Source of the DNA: DASXYU01 sp036502295 | GTDB lineage: Bacteria; Actinomycetota; Actinomycetes; Mycobacteriales; Jatrophihabitantaceae | Length of the DNA: 20,195 bases | Assembly (NCBI GenBank): GCA_036502295.1 | Contig: DASXYU010000108.1 | Coordinates: 1 to 20,195, forward strand | Direction of reading: 5' to 3' | In this document: positions 1-7,501 of the stretch, one piece after another | Layout of the letters: every line of letters starts with the position of its first letter | Numbering within the stretch: position 1 is the stretch's first letter | Program-made: the position numbers and the translations under genes | Notes under the pieces: generated by a model | Told to the model about the DNA's origin: nothing | Seen by the model: the letters and a program-made list of their open reading frames with translations, nothing else | The model's database searches: none

Positions 1-1022
1 TCGGTGTTGAGGACGACGACGACCGCGTCGTCCTCGATTCCGAGCGCCGCGCGCTTCTCGGGATCGGTGAGGACGGCCTGCAACCCGGCGAAGGACGCCG
101 CTCCGGTCGGCCCGGTGCCGACGCCGGCCTCGGCGAGCAGCTTCAGCGTGACGGCGGCCTCGTCGTCGCTGACTCCGATCGCCGCGTCGAGGCCATGCTG
201 CAGATAGGGCCAGGCCAGCAGCGACGGCGTCCCGCAGTTGAGGCCGTTCATGATCGTGTGCTCGGTGGGCACCGATGTGAGTTCACCGGCCGCCAGCGAG
301 GCGATGACGCAGGCTGCCGTCTCCGGCTCCACGCCGAGCAGCCGTGGACGGACCGTCGCCGAGCGGTAGTGGGCGATCGTGGCCTGCGCCAGCGACCCCA
401 CGCCGATCGGCACGCTCACCAAGGACGGCGTCAGCGCGCCGAGTTGGTCATCCACCTCGCGGAAGAGCGTCTCGTAGCCGTCGACGATCCACTGCGGGAT
501 CTGCTCGTAGCCGGGCCACGCGGTGTCCTGCACCAGCAGCCCGTCCTCGCTGCTCTCAGCATCGGCGGCAGCGACTCGCACGGCTTCGTCGTAGTCACCA
601 TCGACGACCGTGAGCTGGGCGCCCTCTGCGAGGATCCGTGCCACGACGACGTCGGGGACGCCGGTCGGGATGTAGATCCGTGCGGGCAGCCCGCGCAATT
701 TCGCCGACCGAGCCACCGCGCGTCCGTGGTTGCCGTCGGTCGCGGTGACGAGCACCGTCGGGGCGTCACCCCGCTCCTGCATCGCCCGCTCGATCGCCCA
801 GGAGGCGCCGAGGAACTTGAAGGCGCGCAGATCGAAGCGCTGCGACTCGTCCTTGATGGCGAGGTGGGCGACGCCGAGTTCCGCCGCGAGCGACGGCAGC
901 GAAACGAGTGGAGTGGGCGCGTAGCCGGCAAGGCCACGGTGAAACTCAAAAGCACCACCGTCTGGGGCAGGACAGCCCCATTCGCGGGCACCGTCCTGCA
1001 CGAACCACGGTGTCGGCGTCAT
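1..1022 (-). CDS. dpaL: Diaminopropionate ammonia-lyase family PLP enzyme (3' end cut by window edge)
   Basis: This fold-type II PLP enzyme is predicted to convert 2,3-diaminopropionate to pyruvate and ammonia in the cytosol. The minus frame is open from an ATG at 1022 to the window edge, about 340 codons. Visible motifs are the PLP-lysine context RAFKFLG (Lys about 69), TDGNHGRAVA, a glycine-rich phosphate loop VGVGSLAQA, and MNGLNCGTPS, which resembles the MAGLxCGEP stretch of YgeX/DpaL enzymes. Family members run about 370-400 residues, so roughly 30-60 C-terminal residues lie outside the window. AGGAG is about 12 nt upstream, and GATACT sits exactly 6 nt before the ATG, so a leaderless mRNA is also possible. 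It is divergent from agmatine deiminase. A threonine dehydratase-like lyase is the main alternative. Confidence 0.8.
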   Translation of the reverse strand, partial: MTPTPWFVQDGAREWGCPAPDGGAFEFHRGLAGYAPTPLVSLPSLAAELGVAHLAIKDESQRFDLRAFKFLGASWAIERAMQERGDAPTVLVTATDGNHGRAVARSAKLRGLPARIYIPTGVPDVVVARILAEGAQLTVVDGDYDEAVRVAAADAESSEDGLLVQDTAWPGYEQIPQWIVDGYETLFREVDDQLGALTPSLVSVPIGVGSLAQATIAHYRSATVRPRLLGVEPETAACVIASLAAGELTSVPTEHTIMNGLNCGTPSLLAWPYLQHGLDAAIGVSDDEAAVTLKLLAEAGVGTGPTGAASFAGLQAVLTDPEKRAALGIEDDAVVVVLNT

Positions 1023-1041
1023 CGCGCCAGTATCTCCTGCC
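1023..1041. promoter_or_regulatory. 19-bp divergent promoter with overlapping -10 elements
   Basis: The gap between the two divergent start codons is only 19 bp. On the plus strand TATCTC (1031-1036) lies 5 nt before the ATG at 1042. On the minus strand GATACT (complement of 1029-1034) lies 6 nt before the ATG at 1022. The two hexamers overlap by four bases. TANNNT/GANNNT elements 6-7 nt from a start codon are typical of leaderless transcripts in actinobacteria. No transcript data are available, so this is inference from position and consensus. Confidence 0.5.
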
Positions 1042-2175
1042 ATGCTCGTGCGCATGAGCTACATGCCGGCCGAGTCGACGCCGCACGCCGCGCGTCGCAT
1101 GCCACCGGAGTGGGCACCGCACGAGCGTTGCTGGATGGCGTTCCCGCCCAGCAACGAGACCTTCGGTGCGGACGGCGGCGACGACCTGCACCGTGCCCGC
1201 GTCGCCTGGTCGGCCGTCGCGACGACGATCGCGAAGTACGAGCCGGTCACGCTCATCGCTGGGTCCGGGCAGACGTCTATCGCGCGTGACTACACCGGCG
1301 ATCACGCCAACATCACGTTCGTCGAGCGACCCCTCGACGACTCGTGGATGCGCGACATCGGCCCGACCTTCACCGTTGAGGCGGACGGCTCGCTGGCTGC
1401 GGTCGACTGGGTCTTCAACGGCTGGGGTGCGCAGGAGTGGGCGACGTGGGAGAAGGACGCGGCGATCGCCACGGCGGTCGCCGAGCTGGCCACCGCGAAC
1501 GGGGAGGCAGTGCCGGTGCGCCACTCCGTCCTCACCAACGAAGGCGGCGGCATCCACGTCGACGGCGAGGGCACCGTGCTGCTCACCGACACCGTGCAGC
1601 TTGACCCAGGGCGCAACCGCGATTGGACCCGGGCGGCCGTCGAGGACGAGATCCACGCACAGCTGGGTACACAGAAGGCGATCTGGCTGCCGCGCGGCCT
1701 CACCCGCGACTACGAGCGCTTCGGTACCCGCGGCCACGTCGACATCGTCGCCACCTTCACCTCGCCCGGGGTGGTGGCGGTGCATGCGCAGCGCAGCCCG
1801 GCGCACCCCGACTACGAGGTGAGCCGCGCGATCCTTGCGCTGCTGGGCGCAGCCACCGACGTCCACGGCAACCCGCTGCACGTCGAGGAGATCCCGGCGC
1901 CGATCGTCCTCGAACACGACGGCCTGCCCACCGACTTCTCCTACATCAACCACTACGTCGGCAATGGTTTCTTGGTGGTCGGCACCTTCGACGATCCTGC
2001 CGACGAGGTGGCGGTGGACCTGCTCGCCGCCCTCTATCCGGGCCGGACGATCGAGACGGTCGACGGCACGGCGATCTTCGCCAACGGCGGCGGCGTGCAT
2101 TGCATCACCCAGCAGCAGCCCGCGGTCACACCCAGCTGGGCAGCCACATCCGCAGATGCCACTGGTTGTAGGTGA
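1042..2175 (+). CDS. aguA: Agmatine deiminase (agmatine iminohydrolase)
   Basis: This enzyme hydrolyses agmatine to N-carbamoylputrescine and ammonia in the arginine-decarboxylase route to putrescine. The 377-residue product matches the family length and carries its signatures: MPPEWAPHERCWMAFP near the N-terminus, TNEGGGIHVDGEG, IWLPRGL, the catalytic His region TRGHVDIVATF, and the terminal GGGVHCITQQQP with the nucleophile at about Cys354. The ATG at 1042 is used because a -10-like TATCTC sits just before it. ATGs at 1054 and 1066 are possible alternatives, and no Shine-Dalgarno sequence precedes any of the three. The last 50 bp overlap the 3' end of the convergent pmt gene. The usual partner, N-carbamoylputrescine amidohydrolase (aguB), is not in the window. 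Confidence 0.92.
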   Translation: MLVRMSYMPAESTPHAARRMPPEWAPHERCWMAFPPSNETFGADGGDDLHRARVAWSAVATTIAKYEPVTLIAGSGQTSIARDYTGDHANITFVERPLDDSWMRDIGPTFTVEADGSLAAVDWVFNGWGAQEWATWEKDAAIATAVAELATANGEAVPVRHSVLTNEGGGIHVDGEGTVLLTDTVQLDPGRNRDWTRAAVEDEIHAQLGTQKAIWLPRGLTRDYERFGTRGHVDIVATFTSPGVVAVHAQRSPAHPDYEVSRAILALLGAATDVHGNPLHVEEIPAPIVLEHDGLPTDFSYINHYVGNGFLVVGTFDDPADEVAVDLLAALYPGRTIETVDGTAIFANGGGVHCITQQQPAVTPSWAATSADATGCR

Positions 2176-3742
2176 GCAGGCCTCCGGTGAAGACCGGCCA
2201 CATGAAGGCGAAGTCCGCCGCCACCAGCCCGAGATATAGCGCCACGCCCGCGATGCCCCAGTACCGGCGCCGCGACACCGTGCCGTCCTCAGTGACCGCC
2301 GACGAGGACGGCCCGAGCATCGCGCCGAGGCCCATCGTGATGCCGAGGACCATGAACGGCACCAGCGGAGCCATGTAGAAGAAGAACATCGTGCGCTTGA
2401 GGTCCTGGAACCAGACCAGCCAGCCGGCGGCGAACGCCACCCAGATCGCGGCCGCGCGCCAGTCGCGGGTGGTGAACCAGTGCCACGCCAGCCAGAGCAG
2501 CATCGGGGCGAAGGCCCACCAGATCAGCGGTGTGCCGAGCGCCAGGATCTCCCGCGAGCAGGACGAGGCGCCGCAGCCCTTCGAGTCGCCGTTGTAGTAG
2601 AAGTCGACGGGTCGGCCGTCCACCAGCCACGACCACGGGCTGGACTGGTAGGTGTGCCCGCTGTCGAGCCCCTCGTGAAAGCGGTACGCATCGAGGATGT
2701 TGCTCGCCAGACCACGGATCGGGCTGGGCACCCAGCCCCACCACATCGGGATCCTGACGCCGAGGAAGTGGATGTGCCCATGCGTGCTGTGCGTGTCTGC
2801 CCAGTACCGGTTCCAGCCGTTCTCGCCGGTGATCCAGCCCAGGTAGGTGATGAGGTAGCTGCCCAGTGTCACCAGCAGCAACGACCCGATCGCGGGCATG
2901 GCGCTGCGGCGCAGCATCTTCACGGTGAGGTTGCGCTCGGCACCGGCCGCGCGAAGCGCGGCGCGGTCCCAGATCAGCGACAGGATGACGAAGACGACCC
3001 AGAACGACAGTGCGCTCCACTTCACCGCCAGCGAGAAGCCGAACATGACGCCGGCGACGATGCGCCACGGCCGCGGCCCGAGCGCCGGCACGCCGGCGCT
3101 GAAGTCGACGCCGGCGGCGACCATGCGCGCCAGGCGGGTCCGCATCCAGTCGCGGTCGACAACCAGCGCCGCGAAGCCGGCGAGGACGAAGAGCTCGAGG
3201 AAGATGTCGAGGATGGCCGTCCTGCTCAGGACGAGAGTGAGGCCGTCCATCCCGAGCAGCACGCCGGCGATCGCACCGAAGAGGTTCGAGCGGAACATCC
3301 GCCGCGCCAGCCGCGTCATGATGATCACCGCGACGGTGCCGGCGGCCGCCGGCGCGATGCGCCAGCCGAGGGTGTTGTTGCCCCAGATGTCGCTGGTGAT
3401 CGCGATCAGCCACTTACCCAGCGGCGGATGCACGATGAACATGTAGCCGCGGTTGTCCTCGTAGCCCCAGCGCAGCATCTCCTGCGCCTCGGTGGCGTAG
3501 TAGACCTCGTCGAAGTTCTTGCCCTGCGGAAAGCCGATGGCCCAGAACCGGGTGAGGACGGCGAAGACGGTGACGAGGCCGGTGATCGCCCAGCCCATCA
3601 GTGGGTTCGGGTCGCGCCACGGTTGCAGGCTCTCGGGGATCGGTGGCTGGGGAGGCTGTGGAACAGCTGTCTCGAAACCGGCCTCGTCGGCCTCGGTGGT
3701 GTCGAGACGGGCGTCGCTCTGCTCAACCACCCCCGCCGTCAT
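2126..3742 (-). CDS. pmt: Dolichyl-phosphate-mannose--protein mannosyltransferase (Pmt, GT39 family)
   Basis: This polytopic membrane enzyme transfers mannose from polyprenyl-phosphate-mannose to Ser/Thr of proteins crossing the membrane through Sec. The 538-residue product has a Pro-rich cytosolic N-terminus, a first membrane helix at about 48-70, the catalytic acidic pair in FDEVYY (Asp78, Glu79) and the conserved HPPLGKW segment (about 105-111). Many further hydrophobic helices follow, and the C-terminus MWLPSWV is typical of actinobacterial Pmt. The reading frame extends upstream to 4039, but ATG 3742 is chosen because the extension is low-complexity, Arg-rich and runs through a palindrome and rsmI. 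TAGGAT lies 7 nt before this ATG, suggesting a leaderless mRNA. The pmt/rsmI divergent pair is conserved in mycobacteria. Confidence 0.93.
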   Translation of the reverse strand: MTAGVVEQSDARLDTTEADEAGFETAVPQPPQPPIPESLQPWRDPNPLMGWAITGLVTVFAVLTRFWAIGFPQGKNFDEVYYATEAQEMLRWGYEDNRGYMFIVHPPLGKWLIAITSDIWGNNTLGWRIAPAAAGTVAVIIMTRLARRMFRSNLFGAIAGVLLGMDGLTLVLSRTAILDIFLELFVLAGFAALVVDRDWMRTRLARMVAAGVDFSAGVPALGPRPWRIVAGVMFGFSLAVKWSALSFWVVFVILSLIWDRAALRAAGAERNLTVKMLRRSAMPAIGSLLLVTLGSYLITYLGWITGENGWNRYWADTHSTHGHIHFLGVRIPMWWGWVPSPIRGLASNILDAYRFHEGLDSGHTYQSSPWSWLVDGRPVDFYYNGDSKGCGASSCSREILALGTPLIWWAFAPMLLWLAWHWFTTRDWRAAAIWVAFAAGWLVWFQDLKRTMFFFYMAPLVPFMVLGITMGLGAMLGPSSSAVTEDGTVSRRRYWGIAGVALYLGLVAADFAFMWPVFTGGLLTYNQWHLRMWLPSWV

Positions 3743-3749
3743 GCCCCAG

Positions 3750-3755
3750 ATCCTA
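3750..3755 (-). promoter_or_regulatory. Candidate -10 element (TAGGAT) for leaderless pmt
   Basis: On the minus strand TAGGAT matches TANNNT and ends 7 nt before the pmt ATG at 3742. No Shine-Dalgarno sequence lies between them. This supports ATG 3742 as the start. Confidence 0.45.
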
Positions 3756-3798
3756 GGGGCCAGACCGTTTTCGACCCTCGAACGTGCCCTGCTTCTTC

Positions 3799-3853
3799 CA
3801 TGATCAACAGAGCATTTTGGCCGCTCAGCGGCCGTTTCGCTCTGTTGATCATG
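3799..3853. repeat. 55-bp nested palindrome between pmt and rsmI (REP-like)
   Basis: The 15-bp arms CATGATCAACAGAGC (3799-3813) and GCTCTGTTGATCATG (3839-3853) are perfect inverted repeats. Inside, sharing the same centre (3826), GGCCGC (3819-3824) and GCGGCC (3828-3833) form a second arm pair around TCA. The two pairs are separated by T-rich, unpaired pentamers. It sits between divergent genes, so it is not a terminator for either. A mobile REP-like element or a dyad operator are the main options. A GAGGACG heptamer begins at its last base. Confidence 0.75.
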
Positions 3854-3874
3854 AGGACGACGCGCCGCGCGCCG

Positions 3875-3880
3875 TAGGGT
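3875..3880 (+). promoter_or_regulatory. Candidate -10 element (TAGGGT) for leaderless rsmI
   Basis: TAGGGT matches TANNNT and ends 6 nt before the GTG at 3887. No convincing Shine-Dalgarno sequence is present, which fits a leaderless mRNA starting at the GTG. Confidence 0.45.
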
Positions 3881-3886
3881 GCTGCC

Positions 3887-4729
3887 GTGGGCAGCGGTCG
3901 GGTGATTCTGGCGGGGACGCCGCTGGGACAGCCCGGCGACGCCTCGGCGCGGCTTCGCGAGGCGCTGGCGAGGACGCCGGTGATCGCGGCCGAGGACACC
4001 CGCCGTCTGCAGCGGCTCTGTAAGGACCTCGACGTCCAACCGTCCGGCCGCGTCCTCTCCTTCTTCGAGGGCAACGAGGCGGGTCGTCTACCGCAACTGC
4101 TTCAGGCGCTACGCGCCGGTGAGGACGTCCTCGTCGTCACCGACGCGGGCATGCCGAGTGTGAGCGACCCCGGCTATCGCCTCGTCACTGCGGCGGTCGC
4201 AGAGGGAATAGGTGTCACCTCGCTGCCCGGGCCGAGCGCGGTCACGACGGCGCTGGCGATCAGCGGCCTGCCGGTGGACAGGTTCTGCTTCGAGGGGTTC
4301 CTGCCGCGCAAGCCCGGCGAGCGCCGCCGCGCTGCGGCCGCCCTCGCCGCCGAGCCTCGCACGATCGTCCTCTTCGAGGCGCCGCACCGACTTGCCGAGG
4401 CACTCGCCGACCTCGCCGGGGCGCTCGGGCGCGACCGCGCCGCCGCAGTCTGCCGCGAGCTCACCAAGACCTATGAAGAGGTGAAGCGCGGTGGCCTCGC
4501 CGAACTCGCTGAGTGGGCGCGCGGGGACGTCCGTGGCGAGATCACCGTCGTCATCGCCGGCGCGACCCCGTCCTCGGACGAGGCGAGCGATACCGAACTG
4601 GTGGCCGAGGTCGCCGCGCGCGAGGCGGCCGGTCAGCCACGCAAGGAGGCCATCGCCGAAGTGGCGAAGGCCCGCGGAATGCCGAAGCGGCAGGTCTTCG
4701 CAGCCGTCGTCGCAGCCAAGACCCTCTGA
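3887..4729 (+). CDS. rsmI: 16S rRNA (cytidine1402-2'-O)-methyltransferase RsmI
   Basis: RsmI uses SAM to 2'-O-methylate C1402 of 16S rRNA in the decoding centre. The 280-residue product is a normal-length tetrapyrrole-methylase-fold protein with AGTPLGQPGD (about 9-18) at the N-terminus, EDTRRLQRL, the SAM-binding TDAGMPSVSDPGYRLV (about 85-100), LPGPSAVTTAL, FLPRK, LFEAPHRL and RELTKTYEE. The C-terminal helical RsmI extension (REAAGQPRKEAIAEVAKARGMPKR) is present, so the gene looks intact. The GTG start is the only one that preserves the whole N-terminal motif. An Ala-Arg-Thr stretch at 3970 uses an AGG codon within one of the GAGGACG heptamers. Confidence 0.95.
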   Translation: MGSGRVILAGTPLGQPGDASARLREALARTPVIAAEDTRRLQRLCKDLDVQPSGRVLSFFEGNEAGRLPQLLQALRAGEDVLVVTDAGMPSVSDPGYRLVTAAVAEGIGVTSLPGPSAVTTALAISGLPVDRFCFEGFLPRKPGERRRAAAALAAEPRTIVLFEAPHRLAEALADLAGALGRDRAAAVCRELTKTYEEVKRGGLAELAEWARGDVRGEITVVIAGATPSSDEASDTELVAEVAAREAAGQPRKEAIAEVAKARGMPKRQVFAAVVAAKTL

Positions 4730-4732
4730 CCG

Positions 4733-4799
4733 CCCCACTTTGTGTGTCTGAGGGCCGCTGACAGGCGGCGATAGCGACCCCACGACACACAAGGTTGGG
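4733..4799. repeat. 67-bp imperfect inverted repeat downstream of rsmI
   Basis: Arms of 16 bp (4733-4748 CCCCACTTTGTGTGTC and 4784-4799 GACACACAAGGTTGGG) match at 14 of 16 positions when inverted. The 35-nt spacer holds a second small stem, GCCGC (4754-4758) with GCGGC (4765-4769). It begins 4 nt after the rsmI stop, so it may act as a terminator, but there is no U-run after the right arm. The nested design resembles the palindrome on the other side of rsmI, so a REP-like element is equally plausible. Confidence 0.6.
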
Positions 4800-4845
4800 C
4801 CGTCTCAGCGATTGGCCAGGGCGGATTGCGCCTCGCTCGCCCCAC

Positions 4846-4851
4846 TAACCT
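4846..4851 (+). promoter_or_regulatory. Candidate -10 element (TAACCT) for leaderless metG
   Basis: TAACCT fits TANNNT and ends 6 nt before the GTG at 4858, the same spacing as at rsmI. TTGCGC at 4826-4831 is a possible but badly spaced -35. No Shine-Dalgarno sequence is visible. Confidence 0.5.
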
Positions 4852-4857
4852 TGGGGT

Positions 4858-6648
4858 GTGAGCACACCTATCCTGACGGCGGTCGCCTGGCCGTACGCCA
4901 ACGGTCCCCGTCATATCGGCCACGTCGCCGGCTTCGGCGTTCCCTCCGACGTCTTCAGCCGCTACCAGCGAATGGCCGGCAACCAGGTGCTCATGGTGAG
5001 CGGTACGGACGAGCACGGCACCCCGATCCAGGTGCAGGCCGACAAGGAGGGCGTGACGCCGCGCGAACTCGTCGACCGCAACGCCCTCGTCATCGCGAAG
5101 GACCTGCAGGCGCTCGGCCTCTCCTACGACCTCTTCACCCGCACCACCACGCACAACCACTACTCGGTGGTGCAGCAGATCTTCCTGGGCCTGCTCGACA
5201 ACGGCTATGTCTTTCCGCAGACCCAGATGGGCGCGATCAGCCCCTCGACCGGACGGACACTGCCCGACCGTTACATCGAGGGCACCTGCCCGATCTGCGC
5301 CTATCCGGACGCGCGCGGCGACCAGTGCGACAACTGCGGCAACCAGCTCGACCCGATCGACCTCATCAACCCGCGGAGCAAGATCAACGGCGAGACACCG
5401 AAGTTCGTCGAGACCGAGCACTACTTCCTCGACCTGCCGGCGTTCGCCGACGTCCTCGCCGACTGGCTGAAGAAGCAGAACCACTGGCGCCCCAACGTGC
5501 AGAAGTTCTCGCTGAACCTGCTGGACGACCTCAAGCCCCGCGCCATCACCCGCGACCTCGAGTGGGGCATCCCGGTTCCACTGGACGGCTGGCGCGACCG
5601 CAACGACAAGAAGCTCTACGTCTGGTTCGACGCGGTCATCGGCTATCTGTCGGCCTCGATCGAATGGGCCGTGAGGACGGGCGACCCGGAGGCGTGGCGT
5701 CCGTTCTGGCAGAGCGAGGACGCCCGCGCCTACTACTTCATGGGCAAGGACAACATCGTCTTCCACGCCGAGATCTGGCCGGCGATGCTCGACGGCTACT
5801 CCGGCATCGGGGCGCGCGGCGGCAAGCCGGGCGAACTCGGCGCGCTGGACCTGCCGTACGAGGTGGTGAGCAGCGAGTTCCTCACCATGGAGGGACGTAA
5901 GTTCTCCTCCTCGCGCAATGTCGTGATCTACGTCGGCGACATGCTGTCGCGCTACGACGCGGACTCCCTGCGCTACTACCTCGCCACCGCCGGCCCCGAG
6001 AACAACGACACCGACTTCACCTGGTCGGAGTTCGTGCGGCGCAACAACGACGAGCTGGTGGCCAGCTGGGGCAACCTCGTCAACCGCACCATCTCGATGT
6101 CAGCGAAGAACATCGGCTCGATCCCTGCGCCGGGGGCGCTCACCGATGCCGACCAGCAGCTGCTCACCCGCTCACGCGGGGCCTTCGCCTCGGTGGGGGA
6201 GCTGCTCGGCCGCAGCCGCCAGAAGGCCGCCATCGGCGAGGTGATGGAGGTCGTCGGCGCCGCGAACAAGTACCTCTCCGACATGGAGCCGTGGAAGCTG
6301 AAGAACACCGACCCGGAGCGGATGGCCTCCGTGCTGCACGTGGCACTGCAGGTGGTCGATGACGCCAAGACGATGCTCACCCCGTTCCTGCCGTCCTCCT
6401 CGGGGCGGGTGCACGCCGCGCTGGGCGGTGTGGGCGACTGGGCCCGGATGCCGGAGCTGGTCGAGGTGGACGAGCCGACCGCCGCCGGATCGCCGAGCTA
6501 CCACGTCCTCACCGGCGATTACGACACAGGCGTCCGCTGGGAGTCGACGGCGATCGAGGTAGGACGGCCGCTGGCCGCGCCGACGCCGATCTTCACCAAG
6601 CTCGACCCGTCCGTGGTGGATGAGGAACTTGCCCGACTATCCGATTGA
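4858..6648 (+). CDS. metG: Methionyl-tRNA synthetase, zinc-binding form
   Basis: This class I synthetase charges tRNA-Met, including the initiator. The 596-residue product has the HIGH signature intact (19-22, in GPRHIGHVAG), SGTDEHGTPI, a four-cysteine zinc knuckle (Cys144, Cys147, Cys157, Cys160), YVWFDAVIGYLS, and the KMSKS loop as KFSSSR (348-353). The anticodon-binding helical domain follows (NWGNLVNR-like ASWGNLVNRT). There is no C-terminal EMAP/OB-fold dimerisation domain. It is longer than the roughly 520-residue mycobacterial enzyme because of the zinc knuckle region. The GTG start immediately precedes the conserved AVAWPYANG strand. The last 29 bp overlap tatD, so the two genes are probably cotranscribed and translationally coupled. 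Confidence 0.96.
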   Translation: MSTPILTAVAWPYANGPRHIGHVAGFGVPSDVFSRYQRMAGNQVLMVSGTDEHGTPIQVQADKEGVTPRELVDRNALVIAKDLQALGLSYDLFTRTTTHNHYSVVQQIFLGLLDNGYVFPQTQMGAISPSTGRTLPDRYIEGTCPICAYPDARGDQCDNCGNQLDPIDLINPRSKINGETPKFVETEHYFLDLPAFADVLADWLKKQNHWRPNVQKFSLNLLDDLKPRAITRDLEWGIPVPLDGWRDRNDKKLYVWFDAVIGYLSASIEWAVRTGDPEAWRPFWQSEDARAYYFMGKDNIVFHAEIWPAMLDGYSGIGARGGKPGELGALDLPYEVVSSEFLTMEGRKFSSSRNVVIYVGDMLSRYDADSLRYYLATAGPENNDTDFTWSEFVRRNNDELVASWGNLVNRTISMSAKNIGSIPAPGALTDADQQLLTRSRGAFASVGELLGRSRQKAAIGEVMEVVGAANKYLSDMEPWKLKNTDPERMASVLHVALQVVDDAKTMLTPFLPSSSGRVHAALGGVGDWARMPELVEVDEPTAAGSPSYHVLTGDYDTGVRWESTAIEVGRPLAAPTPIFTKLDPSVVDEELARLSD

Positions 6649-7501
6649 GCGCCTGGACGTACCCGTCTTCGATGCGCACACCCACCTGGACTATGTCGTC
6701 CGCACAATGCGGACGACCCCCTCCGGGGGCGGGGACGACGTCGTCGTCGAGACCGAACCCACCGACACCTTCGTGGCGGGCGTCCTCGCGGCGGCACGCG
6801 AGGTGGGAGTGGTCGCGGCGGTGACCGTCGGGACGAGCGTCGAGGAGTCGGCGTGGTGCGTCGCCGCCGCGCAGCGCCACGACGGCCTCTACGCCGCCGT
6901 CGGGGTGCACCCGACCGAGGTCCGTGGCCTCACCGATGCCGACTACGCCGCTCTGGAGGCGCTGGCACGCAACGACCGGGTCGTGGCGGTCGGCGAGACG
7001 GGTCTGGACTACCACTGGGACGACACCACACCCGCCGAGCAGGACGAGCATTTCCGCCGCCACATCGCGCTGGCGAAGGCCGTCGACAAGCCGCTGATGA
7101 TCCACGACCGGGAGGCCCACGCCGACGTGCTGCGCATCCTGCGCGAAGAGGGTGCCCCGGATCAGGTGGTCTTCCACTCCTTCAGCGGGGACGAAGCGAT
7201 GGCGCGCGAATGCGTGGCGGCGGGCTACGTCCTCTCGTTCTCCGGCGTCGTCAGCTTCAAGAACGCCCCGGATCTGCGGGCCGCGGCGGCCGTGACCCCG
7301 CTCGAACTAATGCTCGTCGAGACCGATGCGCCCTATCTGACGCCGCATCCCTACCGGGGACGGCCCAACGCTCCACGGCTGCTGCCGCTGACGGTGCGCG
7401 CCCTGGCCGCCGCCGCCGGCCAGAGCCCGGATGAACTCGCGGCAGCAGTCTTGGACAACGGGCACCGCCTTTTCGCAATGTCTGATTTGCCCCGTTACTG
7501 A
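6620..7501 (+). CDS. tatD: TatD-family metal-dependent hydrolase (DNase)
   Basis: TatD proteins are TIM-barrel metallohydrolases with 3'-5' DNase activity, linked to DNA repair and D-Tyr-tRNA or oxidative-stress responses in different hosts. The 293-residue product shows the metal ligands in order: FDAHTHLD (His20, His22), VGETGLDYHWDD (metal-bridging Glu), PLMIHDREAH, FHSFSGD and LVETDAPYLTPHPYRGRPNAP. The ATG at 6620 lies inside the metG coding sequence, giving a 29-bp overlap. No later start keeps the N-terminal strand except a TTG at 6629, which would follow GAGGAA too closely. The metG-tatD-rpfB-ksgA order is conserved in mycobacteria. Confidence 0.93.
   Translation: MRNLPDYPIERLDVPVFDAHTHLDYVVRTMRTTPSGGGDDVVVETEPTDTFVAGVLAAAREVGVVAAVTVGTSVEESAWCVAAAQRHDGLYAAVGVHPTEVRGLTDADYAALEALARNDRVVAVGETGLDYHWDDTTPAEQDEHFRRHIALAKAVDKPLMIHDREAHADVLRILREEGAPDQVVFHSFSGDEAMARECVAAGYVLSFSGVVSFKNAPDLRAAAAVTPLELMLVETDAPYLTPHPYRGRPNAPRLLPLTVRALAAAAGQSPDELAAAVLDNGHRLFAMSDLPRY

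Noticed and set aside
946..2100. Long minus-strand open frame opposite agmatine deiminase
   Set aside because: It is a GC-skew shadow: low-complexity Arg/Val/Asp-rich translation with no motif, while the plus frame has a complete recognised enzyme.
2480..3877. 465-codon plus-strand open frame opposite pmt
   Set aside because: Shadow of pmt; its translation is His/Arg/Asp-rich without domains, and it runs through the intergenic palindrome.
4633..5766. 377-codon minus-strand open frame opposite rsmI/metG
   Set aside because: Shadow frame crossing the rsmI-metG intergenic repeat; no recognisable domain.
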